A stretch of DNA of 32,345 nucleotides, taken from the NCBI GenBank assembly GCA_004347685.1, contig SLTJ01000009.1, forward strand, positions 1 to 32,345. Reading direction: 5' to 3'. Shown here one piece after another: positions 9,663 to 17,853 of the stretch. Each line of letters begins with the position of its first letter. Positions within the stretch are counted from its first letter, which is position 1. The stretch is from Clostridia bacterium. GTDB lineage: Bacteria > Bacillota > DSM-521 > Neomoorellales > SLTJ01. The notes below the pieces were generated by a model, which searched no databases, was not told the origin of the DNA, and worked only from the letters and a program-made list of their open reading frames with translations. A program made the position numbers and the translations under genes.

Positions 9663-10967
9663 TTATGCATGATCCTTATAACGGATCAAACGTTCGTACT
9701 CGGCATCGTCTTGAAGTTTGCCAGCCAGAAAATCTACCCATTCTTGGGTATAAACGAAGTCATTATGAACTTCATCAAACTGGCAAAACTCGGTTTCACA
9801 CCCTTCTGCCGTCTTTTGGCGGGGCCGGACATTATACATTTTCCAGGCATTAACGTGTTCAGGAATGATCCTAAAAACCTTGCCAATCCTGGCCTGAACT
9901 TGCTCAGCTACTTTCTTTGGGGAGTATTTGCCGACGTTAACCGCCTGAACGACCCTGCTTTTGATTAGCACAATGTCCTGTTCATACTGTTCCATCTCAG
10001 AGGGGTTATCGGGATCATACTTAATGAACTGAACACAGTAGTCTGCCGACTTAGCATGGTTTCCGAGCATCGGAACAAGAAATACACGGAAACTAAACTC
10101 AGGCCTGGCAACAATATCATCTGGAAGGAGATCCTTATAACGTTTAATAAAAGATCGGACTTCTTCGTATTCTTTACTTTGCAATCGCCTTTTCGCACTT
10201 ACCTTCTGTTTTAACGACGTGGTACTGAACTGCAGCGAGAAAGCTAAAGTCTGATTGAGAGCGTAATATTCACCAAAGTTCTCAACCAGAAACTTCTCGT
10301 AGTTCAGCAGCGCCGCCTGACATTCCCCAGCGACTTCCCAATCAATAGCGGGAAGGTACCTGTGTTCGATCTTGTCTCGCAACCCAACGAGGAATTCAAT
10401 GTTCGCCCTCTCAGCGCAGTTACGGTCGCCGTAAAATGCGTTTAGGCATTTCCGAATATCCCAAGCTCGACGTTCCCCGTCTTCGGCTAAGAGGTATCTA
10501 CCCTCTTCATCTTTATAGAAATACTCCTGACCATTCTTTTCAAAATATGCATGAAGGATAGACGTCCAAGCGATGGTCATAAAAACAGTATAGCCATGCG
10601 ATCGAAACATGGACAACGGGTTATTATAGACCTGGACTGCTAGTAATGCCGCTTCCCTAGACTTATTAACCAAATCCTCAACACGTCTTGGCAGGACTGG
10701 TCGCAATGGATCAATAAATAGCTCGACCTTCTGCGAATGCAACCGTATAAATGCCTCCAGGGGGAGATCGGTTATACCTTCAACCCGGTACTTCCCGTCT
10801 GCCTCTTTAACGATAAACTGAGACCATTTCTTGCTCAGGTAAATTTCTATTGTCGATCGCTTCCAGCCACTCCTGGCTTCTAATTCTTCTAAAGTAAACG
10901 TCTCCCCTAATCTCTCTTTCTCGGTGAAGAATTCATAGGCTTTCATACAGTAGCTTGTCGTCCCCAC
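9663..10967 (-). CDS. DUF3644-type protein with HEPN-like RxxxxH motif
   Basis: This 434-residue protein resembles DUF3644 proteins, which are usually uncharacterised. Residues 1-60 look like a winged-helix DNA-binding domain. Residues 85-240 are mostly helical and contain R197-DKIE-H202, the RxxxxH pattern of HEPN ribonucleases. The C-terminal region has AWKMYNVRP and FVYTQEWVDFL. GTG at 10967 is a good start, since GGGGGTGATT lies just upstream; an ATG 7 codons later is possible. It sits between glycan genes although it has no obvious glycan role, so it is probably an inserted defence or stress gene. The HEPN link is my inference from the motif, not a database result. Confidence 0.7.
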   Translation of the reverse strand: MGTTSYCMKAYEFFTEKERLGETFTLEELEARSGWKRSTIEIYLSKKWSQFIVKEADGKYRVEGITDLPLEAFIRLHSQKVELFIDPLRPVLPRRVEDLVNKSREAALLAVQVYNNPLSMFRSHGYTVFMTIAWTSILHAYFEKNGQEYFYKDEEGRYLLAEDGERRAWDIRKCLNAFYGDRNCAERANIEFLVGLRDKIEHRYLPAIDWEVAGECQAALLNYEKFLVENFGEYYALNQTLAFSLQFSTTSLKQKVSAKRRLQSKEYEEVRSFIKRYKDLLPDDIVARPEFSFRVFLVPMLGNHAKSADYCVQFIKYDPDNPSEMEQYEQDIVLIKSRVVQAVNVGKYSPKKVAEQVQARIGKVFRIIPEHVNAWKMYNVRPRQKTAEGCETEFCQFDEVHNDFVYTQEWVDFLAGKLQDDAEYERLIRYKDHA

Positions 10968-10992
10968 TTAGAAATCACCCCCGCACCACGCG

Positions 10993-11181
10993 CTAGACCA
11001 AGGGCCCGGCCCGGAGGAGCTTACAGCTGTGGCCGTTGGGCGTAGAGAGAAAATCCAGTGCCCGGATATCCTTGGGGAAGCAGGAGCCGCCATAGCCGAT
11101 GCCCGCCGCGAGAAAGCTGAAGCCAACGCGCGGGTCCAGGCCGACGGCCCGGCTCACATTGGTGATGTCTGCGCCCAGCTT
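10993..11181 (-). pseudogene. UDP-glucose 6-dehydrogenase remnant
   Basis: Translation in one minus-strand frame gives about 62 residues that match the middle of UDP-glucose dehydrogenase: KLGADITNVSRAVGLDPRVG, then the catalytic GYGGSCFPKDIRALDF. It ends at a TAG. The same region occurs in the intact dehydrogenase gene at about 12440-12600 but is clearly diverged, so this is an old fragment or comes from a second dehydrogenase. Its upstream edge abuts the stop codon of the broken MazF gene exactly. It has no start codon and is not functional. Confidence 0.8.
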
Positions 11182-11517
11182 TTAAAGATACCCGAGTAGG
11201 CTTCGATAAGCGGTAAGCAAGGCTGCCGGGTGGATTACGTCTATCTTCGCCTTAATATCGCAGAGGAAAAACGACTAAAGCTGCCTCTTTGACGGTTTTT
11301 CCGGGCCTACGGTCTCCCAGTCGCTAACCAGAACGTCGTCACCTTTAGCCGGTTTGCTGGAAATTGGGAGAACAATGTACCTACCTTGGTCATTAAGATG
11401 CTCGCGGCTCACTACTACCGCCGGGCGTACCTTGCTTAGCGGCCTGCCAGTGCCTCGCTCAAGCCAGGGAATGTTCACCAACACCACGTCGCCGAAGCAA
11501 TAGTAGTTCTTGCTCAT
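11182..11517 (-). pseudogene. MazF/PemK-like toxin with internal stop
   Basis: The first 80 codons match the MazF-like toxins at 23206-23541 and 28280-28615 (FGDVVLVNIPW, GRPLSKVRPAVVVS). A TAG at 11275-11277 replaces the glutamine codon found in those copies. The frame then continues homologously to the same end (HPAALLTAYRSLLGYL, TAA at 11182-11184). The missing 31 residues form the last strand and helix of the fold, so the toxin is probably inactive. The antitoxin gene overlaps its 5' end by 59 bases, as in the other two copies. Confidence 0.85.
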
Positions 11518-11644
11518 ATAGCCGGTCTACTTTCTCATCCTCAATGTCATCGTAAAGCAGGCTAGCGCTCCGGCGTACCAGCTCGGCCGCCTCCAGGTCG
11601 ATATACCTACCCTCTGCCATGATGCGCTTTTCTTCCCGCCTCAT
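11459..11644 (-). CDS. Putative antitoxin of a MazF-like toxin (family 1, older copy)
   Basis: This small acidic protein of about 61 residues contains ELVRRSASLLYDDIEDEKVD and ends RRRGVGEHSLA. Near-homologues lie at 23483-23668 and 28557-28742, always directly upstream of a MazF-like toxin and overlapping it by exactly 59 bases. That layout is typical of a coupled antitoxin-toxin pair, but I do not recognise the family. ATG at 11644 is chosen because AGAGGTGAT lies just before it. The predicted -10 box is at 11664-11669, so the 5' leader would be only about 13 bases. With the toxin broken, this antitoxin may be an orphan. Confidence 0.65.
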   Translation of the reverse strand: MRREEKRIMAEGRYIDLEAAELVRRSASLLYDDIEDEKVDRLYEQELLLLRRRGVGEHSLA

Positions 11645-11663
11645 AGAGATCACCTCTGTCCCG

Positions 11664-11692
11664 ATTATACCACCTGCCCTACCGGGCTACAA
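11664..11692 (-). promoter_or_regulatory. Hub promoter repeat R1
   Basis: The minus-strand sequence has TTGTAG, a 17-base spacer and TATAAT preceded by TGG (extended -10). It matches five other copies in the window (R2-R6), though its -35 box has diverged from TTGGCG. It should drive the antitoxin gene that starts about 20 bases downstream. Confidence 0.75.
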
Positions 11693-11959
11693 GCGGCAGG
11701 TATTTTGCCATTCTAACCTCCCAGGCCTCTTTCCTACCGGTATCCAGTACTATTACTTCGAAACCGCAGAAACATATGAGTCGCGATCCAATGAATTGCT
11801 ACACAGCTATATGTACTATCATCACCCTAACCCGGACTAGCCGGAACCAAAAGGCACCCGACTTTCTTTCCATTTTGCGAAGATGTTTGCGGCATAGGCC
11901 CTATCGCACGTAAAACCGTGTCTGCCACTGTGATCACGCCATAGAAGGTACCTCTGATG
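11693..11959. other. Spacer between ugd and the TA module
   Basis: I see no gene, RNA or clear terminator here. The plus-strand frames in this stretch lack family features and a ribosome binding site. It lies directly after the ugd stop codon, so the precursor operon may end here, but no stem followed by a T-run is visible. Confidence 0.4.
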
Positions 11960-13267
11960 TTAATACTCCCTCACCTGTACCCGCCGGCCGATGCCTACGT
12001 ATACCAGGCCGCAGGCGAGGAGTTTTTCGATGGGCAGGCAGTTCCGGCCGTCCAACACTACCCGAGGCGGCTGCATGTGGTGGCTGGCTGCCTCCCAGTC
12101 CAGGGTGATAAATTCGGGCCATTCGGTGGCCACCACAGTGGCGTGGGCGTCGTCGAGGGCCTGAAGGGCAGTGCTGGTATAGGTGACATCCGGGGGCAAC
12201 ACCCTCCTGGCGTACTCCATGGCGGCCGGGTCGTAGGCCCGCACCCGGGCGCCTTCGTCCAGGAGCAGCCGGATGATGTCAATGGCCGGGGCCTCGCGTA
12301 CGTCGCCGGTGCCGGGTTTGAAGGCCAGGCCCAGGACGGCGATTTCTTTATCAGCCAGCCCCCCCAGGGCGGCGGCGAGCTTGCGCGCGGCTTCCAGCCG
12401 CTGGCGTTGGTTGACCTCGATTACGGCCTTAAGCAAATTGAACTGGTGGCCGTTCATGCTGGCGATAAAGTCCAGGCCGCTGGTGTCCTTGGGAAAGCAG
12501 GAGCCGCCGTAGCCCAAGCCGGCCTGCAGGAAGTGGGGGCCGATGCGCGGGTCCAGGCCCACGGCGTTGGCCACAAAAAGCACGTCCGCGCCCACAAGCT
12601 CGCAGAGGTGGGCGATTTCGTTAATGAAAGAGATCTTCGTAGCCAAGAAGGCGTTGGCCGCGTACTTGGTCATCTCCGCGCTGGCCACGTCCATGTGGAT
12701 AACCGGAGCTTCAATGTCCGCGTAGAGGGCCTTTACCTGCTCTACGACCGTCGGGTCGTCGGCCCCGATGACGATGCGGTCGGGGTGGTACCAGTCGTAG
12801 ACGGCCCGGCCTTCCCGCAGGAATTCGGGGTTGGAAACGTAACGGATTGGCACGCGCGCCTTGCTCAAGAAGCGCTCCTGAAGCTTGGCCCCGGTGCCGG
12901 GCGGGACTGTGCTTTTCATGACCAAGAGAACCGGCTCGGTGACCATCGCGGCCACTCCAGCCACTACCTCCTGCACCTGGGAGAGGTCCACCTTGCCGCT
13001 AGGCAGGGAGGGGGTACCCACAGCCACCATGGTGATGTCGGCGGGCGGGGCACCGGTTAGCTCCGCGGCAAAAGAAAGGCGGCCCATGCCGACAGCCTTA
13101 TGTAATAGCTCGTCCAGGCCCTCCTCGCGGAAGGGCACCTTCCCCTCTCTAAGACAGCTCAGCCGGGCCGGGTCCTTTTCCACGCGGGTAACTTGATGCC
13201 CGCTGTTGGCCAGCCCGCAGGCCGCTACCAGGCCCACGTAACCAGCGCCTACCACGGTTACGCGCAA
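11960..13267 (-). CDS. ugd: UDP-glucose 6-dehydrogenase
   Basis: It oxidises UDP-glucose to UDP-glucuronate with two NAD. The 435-residue length is normal for the family. The N-terminal Rossmann fold starts VTVVGAGYVGLVAACGLA. The catalytic cysteine is in GYGGSCFPKDTSGLDF at about residue 258. The C-terminal domain has LAFKPGTGDVREAPAIDII. The start is a TTG at 13267 with GGAG ten bases upstream; no ATG fits the family N-terminus. It is the last gene of the precursor operon, 70 bases after rmlB. UDP-glucuronate may feed the epimerase at 8503-9495 or be used directly in the glycan. Confidence 0.93.
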   Translation of the reverse strand: MRVTVVGAGYVGLVAACGLANSGHQVTRVEKDPARLSCLREGKVPFREEGLDELLHKAVGMGRLSFAAELTGAPPADITMVAVGTPSLPSGKVDLSQVQEVVAGVAAMVTEPVLLVMKSTVPPGTGAKLQERFLSKARVPIRYVSNPEFLREGRAVYDWYHPDRIVIGADDPTVVEQVKALYADIEAPVIHMDVASAEMTKYAANAFLATKISFINEIAHLCELVGADVLFVANAVGLDPRIGPHFLQAGLGYGGSCFPKDTSGLDFIASMNGHQFNLLKAVIEVNQRQRLEAARKLAAALGGLADKEIAVLGLAFKPGTGDVREAPAIDIIRLLLDEGARVRAYDPAAMEYARRVLPPDVTYTSTALQALDDAHATVVATEWPEFITLDWEAASHHMQPPRVVLDGRNCLPIEKLLACGLVYVGIGRRVQVREY

Positions 13268-13337
13268 ATTGAATCATCTCCAGAACTCGAATATCTTGAG
13301 GCGGCTTTGCCGTGAGCGCGCGATGTGGCAACCAGAC

Positions 13338-14381
13338 TCAGCCAACAACACCGCCATACCATCTCCGGGCATACTCCAAGTACTCACCACTGATAATGCG
13401 CTCCCACCAGTCCCGGTGCGCCATATACCACTCAATTGTGCCTGCAAGGCCCGAATCAAAGCTGACCTGCGGCTGCCAGCCAAGCTCCGCCATAAGCTTG
13501 GCCGGGTTGATGGCGTAGCGCCGGTCGTGGCCGGGGCGGTCCTGGACGAATTTGATCAGGGTTTCGGGTTTCCCCAAAAGGCGAAGGATGGTTTTGACGG
13601 TGTCCAGGTTGGTGCGTTCGTTATTGGCGCCAATGTTGTAAACCTCGCCTGGTTGCCCCTTTTGCAAGGCCAAATCCAGGGCCCGGCAGTGGTCCTCCAC
13701 GTGGACCCAGTCCCGGACGTTTAGGCCATCGCCGTAGACGGGGACGGGTTTGTCCTCCAGGGCGTTCAGGATCACCGTGGGGATGAACTTCTCCGGATGC
13801 TGGTAAGGGCCGTAGTTGTTGCCGCAGCGGATAGTCACCACCGGTACGCCGAAGGTAACGAAGTAGGCGCGGCCCAGGAGGTCGGCCGCGGCCTTGCTGG
13901 CGGAGTAGGGGCTGTTAGGGGCCAGAGGGCTCTCCTCGGTAAAGGGCGGGTCCGCCAGCCCCAGGGAGCCGTAGACCTCGTCCGTGGACACCTGGAGGAA
14001 CTTGACCACCCCGTACTGCCTGGCGGCTTCCAGGAGGACCTGCGTCCCCTTGACGTTGGTCTCAAGGAAGGGCGCCGGGTCCAGGATGCTGCGGTCCACG
14101 TGGGACTCGGCGGCCAGGTGGGCCACCAGGTCGAAGTGATACCGGGCGAAGAGGGCGTCCACCAGCTCCCGGTCAGCCACGTCGCCGTGGACGAAGGTGT
14201 AGCGGGGGTCGTGCTGGACGGCGGCCAGGCTCTCCAGGTTGCCGGCGTAGGTGAGCTTGTCCAGGTTCACCAGGCGCCAGTCCGGGTGCTCGCGAAGCAA
14301 GTAGTGGATGAAGTTACTGCCGATAAAGCCGGCACCCCCTGTAACTAGGAGCGCTTCCTTGTCACTGTTGCTCAATGGCAA
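13338..14381 (-). CDS. rmlB: dTDP-glucose 4,6-dehydratase
   Basis: The second step of dTDP-L-rhamnose synthesis, forming dTDP-4-dehydro-6-deoxyglucose. Its 347 residues have the NAD motif VTGGAGFIGSNF, the substrate loop HLAAESHVDRSI, the catalytic STDEVYGSL region and YSASKAAADLL with the Tyr-x3-Lys pair. NNYGPYQHPEKFIP and QDRPGHDRRYAI are also diagnostic. The start is one of two TTG codons (14381 or 14375). GGAGG is only 3 bases from the first but 9 from the second, so the second is the better fit. The gene overlaps the upstream DUF5647 gene by 14-20 bases. A frameshifted, 3'-truncated second copy lies at 29546-30093, and a third scrap at about 22125-22225. Confidence 0.95.
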   Translation of the reverse strand: MPLSNSDKEALLVTGGAGFIGSNFIHYLLREHPDWRLVNLDKLTYAGNLESLAAVQHDPRYTFVHGDVADRELVDALFARYHFDLVAHLAAESHVDRSILDPAPFLETNVKGTQVLLEAARQYGVVKFLQVSTDEVYGSLGLADPPFTEESPLAPNSPYSASKAAADLLGRAYFVTFGVPVVTIRCGNNYGPYQHPEKFIPTVILNALEDKPVPVYGDGLNVRDWVHVEDHCRALDLALQKGQPGEVYNIGANNERTNLDTVKTILRLLGKPETLIKFVQDRPGHDRRYAINPAKLMAELGWQPQVSFDSGLAGTIEWYMAHRDWWERIISGEYLEYARRWYGGVVG

Positions 14382-14640
14382 TTCCCTCCAAACGAGAAAC
14401 TGCTTCCGGTCGTAACCCGCTTATCTTCACGTACACGACTTTACCACCTTCCTGACAAATCTGTTCGGCCATTTCGAGGTTAAACCTGGCGAGCTCCGTA
14501 TCGTATTCTGGGACGAAAACTAGGGTTACGCCCTCCGGAATGCTCCTGTCGAGCTCAGGATGGCTAAGAAGGTACCGGCTAAACTCGACAGCGAGCTCAG
14601 AGTTTCTTTGGAAAAATTCATCATATGTCATTTTCACCAC
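14362..14640 (-). CDS. DUF5647-like small protein, possible antitoxin
   Basis: A 92-residue protein starting MVKMTYDEFFQRNSELAVEF, with PEYDTELARFNLEMAEQI in the middle and a positively charged end. It resembles the DUF5647 group as I remember it; function is not established. It overlaps the gene upstream by 20 bases and the rmlB start downstream, so all three are likely to be translated together. A 5'-truncated copy sits beside the second rmlB fragment at 30077-30325 with the same overlap. That suggests this gene was joined to rmlB before the duplication rather than inserted recently. The pairing with a small basic protein upstream looks like a TA module. Confidence 0.65.
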   Translation of the reverse strand: MVKMTYDEFFQRNSELAVEFSRYLLSHPELDRSIPEGVTLVFVPEYDTELARFNLEMAEQICQEGGKVVYVKISGLRPEAVSRLEGIAIEQQ

Positions 14641-14950
14641 TCCCGAGGAAGTTACTCTTGTAGAGTTTCCAGTTTGATTTTATGTCATAATCGGCGAATG
14701 TCAACGCTTCATTTAAATTCCTGGCGAAGATAGGTGTTTTCTTTTCTTCGCCACCTCGATCTAGCACGTCTCGGTGGGCAAAACCATGAGAGGTATCGTA
14801 CCTTACTACAGCATACCAGTCCTTCCCAACTCTAGTTTCATATTGAAGCATAAACTCCACGACGGTATTCTTTAAGCGGCGGTGAAAATGTCTGTATCTA
14901 TCAGTTGGTGTGAGCATAGCCACGTATTCAACTGTGCGCAAGGCAATCAC
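14621..14950 (-). CDS. Small hypothetical protein paired with DUF5647, possible toxin
   Basis: This protein of up to 109 residues has YRHFHRRLKNTVVEFMLQYE, WYAVVRYDTSHGFAHRDVLD and a final DIKSNWKLYKSNFL. It is rich in His, Arg and Tyr. I do not recognise a named domain with confidence. The GTG at 14950 lies inside the 3' end of rmlD; an ATG at 14917 (residue 12) is an alternative. It overlaps the following DUF5647-like gene by 20 bases. Size, basic character and overlap fit a toxin of a two-gene TA pair placed inside the rhamnose operon, but this is an inference from context. Confidence 0.55.
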   Translation of the reverse strand: MIALRTVEYVAMLTPTDRYRHFHRRLKNTVVEFMLQYETRVGKDWYAVVRYDTSHGFAHRDVLDRGGEEKKTPIFARNLNEALTFADYDIKSNWKLYKSNFLGSGENDI

Positions 14951-15800
14951 CTATGTAGCGGCCAAGGGCGTCCTCCCAGGAGGGGAGGAGGTAGCCGATG
15001 GTTTCCGCCAGTGGCCAGGGGTCAAGGGCGGAGTTGGCCGGCCGCCGGGCCGGGCGGGGAAACTGGGCCGTCTTTACCGGCTCAAGACGTATCTTGATAC
15101 CGGCCTGCTCCAGAATGGCCCGGGCCAAGCCGTACCAGGTCGTTATTCCCTGGTTGGTAATATGGTAGGTGCCGTAGGCGCCGGTACCTACTAGATCGGC
15201 CAGAGCGCAGGCCAGATCCTCCGCGTATGTAGGACAGCCATACTGGTCGTCAACTACGGCTAGCTCCTCTTTCTCCCGGGCCAGGCGGAGGATGGTATCA
15301 ATAAAGTTTACTCCTCCCTGGCCGAAAAGCCAGGAAGTGCGTACCAGGTAGTAGTTTGGGGCGATGGTCTCCAGGAAACGCTCGCCCAGGTATTTGCTCC
15401 GGCCGTAGGCATTGATGGGGTGGCGGTGATCGTAAATATTCCAGGGACTTTCCTTATCGCCCGGGAAGACATAGTCGGTGCTGATGTGCACCAGGTCTAT
15501 ACCGCTCGCTTTGCAGGCCAAGGCTAGATTGCGTACACCCAACGCATTTACGGCCAGTGCTCCGGCTACTTCACTTTCGGCCTGGTCTACCCCAGTATAG
15601 GCCGCGCAGTTAACTGTCACTGCCGGCCTGTACTCCCGTACCGCCTTACGGACTGCCTGCAGATCGGTAATGTCAAGCTCACGATGCGCCAGGGGCACCA
15701 CCTGCCAGCCCCGTCTCTGGAACTCACAGACTACGGCTCGGCCCAGCATACCTCCGGCACCGGTAACCAGCACCGTCTTCAGGCTTTCCCCGTCACCCAT
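14928..15800 (-). CDS. rmlD: dTDP-4-dehydrorhamnose reductase
   Basis: The last step of dTDP-L-rhamnose synthesis. The protein begins MGDGESLKTVLVTGAGGMLG and has the NAD(P)-binding glycine motif, HISTDYVFPGDKESPW, and YGRSKYLGERFLE with the catalytic Tyr and Lys. The C-terminus contains RPANSALDPWPLAETIGYL. ATG at 15800 is chosen over one at 15857: GGGAGATCAGGC precedes it, and the longer N-terminus would lie within rmlC. It overlaps rmlC by 8 bases. Confidence 0.94.
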   Translation of the reverse strand: MGDGESLKTVLVTGAGGMLGRAVVCEFQRRGWQVVPLAHRELDITDLQAVRKAVREYRPAVTVNCAAYTGVDQAESEVAGALAVNALGVRNLALACKASGIDLVHISTDYVFPGDKESPWNIYDHRHPINAYGRSKYLGERFLETIAPNYYLVRTSWLFGQGGVNFIDTILRLAREKEELAVVDDQYGCPTYAEDLACALADLVGTGAYGTYHITNQGITTWYGLARAILEQAGIKIRLEPVKTAQFPRPARRPANSALDPWPLAETIGYLLPSWEDALGRYIGDCLAHS

Positions 15801-16254
15801 GCCTGATCTCCCAGGAATAGGGGATGGACGGGTCGTTGTACGCCAGCCTGTATTCATCCGGCTCCTGGTAGTTATATAGTTCTGTGGGGAAGTTTACTAT
15901 GAGCGCCGTCTGGTTGCCTTCGGCGGTGAAGCCGTGATACACCAGAGGTGGGATCTTTAACAGCACCGGGTTGAGGTAGCCGATATGGAATTCATTTATC
16001 AGTCCCTTGGTATGGCTACCCTCACGGCTGTCATATAACACCACCTTGGCCATACCAGCGACGCAGACGAAGTGGTCCCACTGCCGTTTATGGTAGTGCC
16101 AGGCTTTGATAACGCCGGGGTAACAGGCAGTCACATAGGACTGGCTGAACTTGTCGAACTCCTCCCAGTCGGAACGGAGCATTTCCATGAGATAGCCACG
16201 CTCGTCGGGAATAACCCGGAGCTGGCGGATTTTTACTCCTTCGATAAGCTCCAC
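15793..16254 (-). CDS. rmlC: dTDP-4-dehydrorhamnose 3,5-epimerase
   Basis: The third enzyme of dTDP-L-rhamnose synthesis; a cupin fold. Its 153 residues include IPDERGYLMEMLRSDW, VIKAWHYHKRQWDHFVCVAG with the catalytic His, and PPLVYHGFTAEGNQTALIVN. It is shorter than the classic ~180-residue enzyme, in line with the shorter subgroup in Firmicutes and archaea. The GTG start at 16254 has AGGAGG six bases upstream. It sits between rmlA and rmlD. Confidence 0.9.
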   Translation of the reverse strand: MELIEGVKIRQLRVIPDERGYLMEMLRSDWEEFDKFSQSYVTACYPGVIKAWHYHKRQWDHFVCVAGMAKVVLYDSREGSHTKGLINEFHIGYLNPVLLKIPPLVYHGFTAEGNQTALIVNFPTELYNYQEPDEYRLAYNDPSIPYSWEIRHG

Positions 16255-16283
16255 GATAAGCCTCCTAGGACCGTTGTCACATG

Positions 16284-17351
16284 TTATACCACTACCTGGC
16301 AGTCGTCACCGACAAAGAGGCGCAAGGCCCGGCGGCCTTCGGGGGCCTTTTCTACGCGGGCGTTCCTGCCGATGAGGCTGTCCTCGATCTGGGGGATGTC
16401 GCTGAGGGCGCAGTTCTCAAGCACTACCGAGTGCTCTATGCCTACCCGCTCCAGGCGACTACCGTTGCCGATGGCGGTAAAGGGGCCGATAAAGCAGTCC
16501 TTTACGCGGACGTTCGCGCCGATTACCGCCGGGCCGCGGATGAGGCTGTTTTCTATGACGCTGCCCTCCCCTACCTCTACCCGGCCGCTAAGCTTGGTGG
16601 TTTCATCCACCCGGCCGCGCACGTCTTCTTTGGTATAGGCGTCCAGCACGGCCCGATTGGCTTCCAGGATATCGTCCTTTTTCCCGGTGTCCAGCCACCA
16701 GCCTTCCACCCGGCGGGCCACTACCCTGCCGCCGCCATCCAGGAGTTCCTGGATGGCATCGGTTATCTCCAGCTCCCCCCGCCAGGAGGGCCTGATACGG
16801 GCGATGGCCTGGTGGATGGTTGGACGGAAAAGGTAAATGCCGACTAGGGCCAGGTTGGACGGGGGATCTTTAGGTTTTTCAATCAAGCGGACCACCGAGT
16901 CCGCCCCGTCCAAAACCGCTACCCCAAACTGCCGGGGGTCGGGGACTTCCTTGAGCATGATGAGGGCATCGGCGCTGTCCGCGTGGAAGGCTTCTACCGC
17001 CGCATTGACCCCGCCCTGGATGAGGTTGTCCCCCAGGAACATCAAAAAGGGCTCGTTGCCCAGAAAGTCCCGGGCGGTCTTCACCGCGTGGGCCAGGCCT
17101 AAAGGCTCTGCCTGCAGTATGTAGGTCACCCGGGCCCCAAACCGGCTGCCGTCACCCACGGCCTCTTTTACGCTTTCCCCGGTTTCGGGAGAGATGGTTA
17201 CGCCGATGTCGGTAATGCCGCACTCCGTTACCTGCTGGAGGACAAAAAATAAAATGGGCCGGTTGGCCACGGGGATCAATTGCTTGGTTGTGGTGTAGGT
17301 AAGGGGCCGCAAGCGAGTACCCCGGCCGCCTGCGAGGACGAGCGCTTTCAC
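16284..17351 (-). CDS. rmlA: Glucose-1-phosphate thymidylyltransferase, long form
   Basis: The first enzyme of dTDP-L-rhamnose synthesis, joining dTTP and glucose-1-phosphate. The N-terminal nucleotidyltransferase has [20 protein letters not shown] and [13 protein letters not shown]. At 355 residues it is longer than the ~290-residue RmlA. The extra C-terminus is a left-handed beta-helix of hexapeptide-type repeats ([20 protein letters not shown]). This form is common in thermophiles, Firmicutes and archaea. GTG at 17351 has GGAGG ten bases upstream. It is the first gene of the precursor operon, behind the repeat B leader. Confidence 0.94.
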   Translation of the reverse strand: MKALVLAGGRGTRLRPLTYTTTKQLIPVANRPILFFVLQQVTECGITDIGVTISPETGESVKEAVGDGSRFGARVTYILQAEPLGLAHAVKTARDFLGNEPFLMFLGDNLIQGGVNAAVEAFHADSADALIMLKEVPDPRQFGVAVLDGADSVVRLIEKPKDPPSNLALVGIYLFRPTIHQAIARIRPSWRGELEITDAIQELLDGGGRVVARRVEGWWLDTGKKDDILEANRAVLDAYTKEDVRGRVDETTKLSGRVEVGEGSVIENSLIRGPAVIGANVRVKDCFIGPFTAIGNGSRLERVGIEHSVVLENCALSDIPQIEDSLIGRNARVEKAPEGRRALRLFVGDDCQVVV

Positions 17352-17480
17352 CAGGCGCTAACCTCCTGTCTTGAAAATAACTGCTGACATTTTCATCCGC
17401 TGCTGGCCCCACCTGGGTGGCACGGGTATCTCTCATGAAATACTCTACCATGCACGGCAACGGTAAGGGATCAAGCTGAA

Positions 17481-17516
17481 GCCGCCGGTGCTTACCGCAC
17501 CGTCTGACCCGGCGGC
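17481..17516 (-). promoter_or_regulatory. GC-rich leader hairpin upstream of rmlA
   Basis: On the minus strand GCCGCC pairs with GGCGGC at the base, and GGTGC pairs with GCACC around a GGTAA loop. An unpaired GGGTCAGAC-type bulge lies on the 5' side. No T-run follows, so it is not an intrinsic terminator. The copy at 27716-27751 is unchanged. It may be a protein- or ligand-binding RNA element, but it does not match a riboswitch that I can recall. Confidence 0.45.
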
Positions 17517-17555
17517 CGTTTCTTTCCGGGCTGCCTCGGGCAGGCGCAGTCATTC

Positions 17556-17584
17556 ATTATGATGTATCGTACCACTTTATGTAA
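17556..17584 (-). promoter_or_regulatory. Putative second promoter in the rmlA leader
   Basis: The minus strand has TTACAT, 17 bases, and CATAAT. The same boxes occur in copy 2 at 27791-27819. The boxes are only moderate matches to sigma-A, so this is a weak call. Confidence 0.4.
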
Positions 17585-17810
17585 TTATGTAACCCCTATT
17601 TTTTCGTTATATATAGCCTACGTGGGGTACACGCATTTTCACGCTTGTTGGGCCGGTTGTCCCGGCAACGGCTTGTACGACACAGGTATATATTCACTGC
17701 TTTTCCTGGAAGTCCTGCTACTGCCAGGAAAAAATGGCAAGGAACATTATTCCTGACAGGGCGCGGCTGGATGCGCCGCGCGGCAGGGGCCGGCATGGAC
17801 AACCTTTGGC

Positions 17811-17853
17811 AGTATATCATACGGTCGGGGACCGTTGTGTGATGGCCATCACA
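17811..17853 (-). promoter_or_regulatory. CRP-like operator and -10 box, copy 1
   Basis: A perfect palindrome TGTGATGGCCATCACA lies at 17838-17853, matching the TGTGA-N6-TCACA consensus of the CRP/FNR family. TATACT lies at 17816-17811 on the minus strand. If transcription starts 7 bases beyond it, the palindrome centre falls at about -41.5, the class II activator position. The spacing is the same in copy 2. No good -35 box is present, as expected for activator-dependent promoters. Confidence 0.6.

Noticed and set aside
11957-13060. Long plus-strand frames opposite ugd, rmlB, rmlA and wecC (for example 11957-13060 and 13797-14348)
   Set aside because: They are shadows of strongly conserved minus-strand genes in GC-rich DNA. 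Their compositions (Gly, Val, His-rich) match antisense of those proteins.
17481-17516. Cobalamin or c-di-GMP riboswitch in the leader
   Set aside because: The B12 box and the GEMM core are not present in the expected order. Only general GC-rich pairing is seen.
17700-17740. Terminator-like inverted repeat TTTTCCTGG/CCAGGAAAA in the leader
   Set aside because: The A/T tracts are part of the stem rather than after it, and the loop is long (14 bases); a functional terminator cannot be supported.
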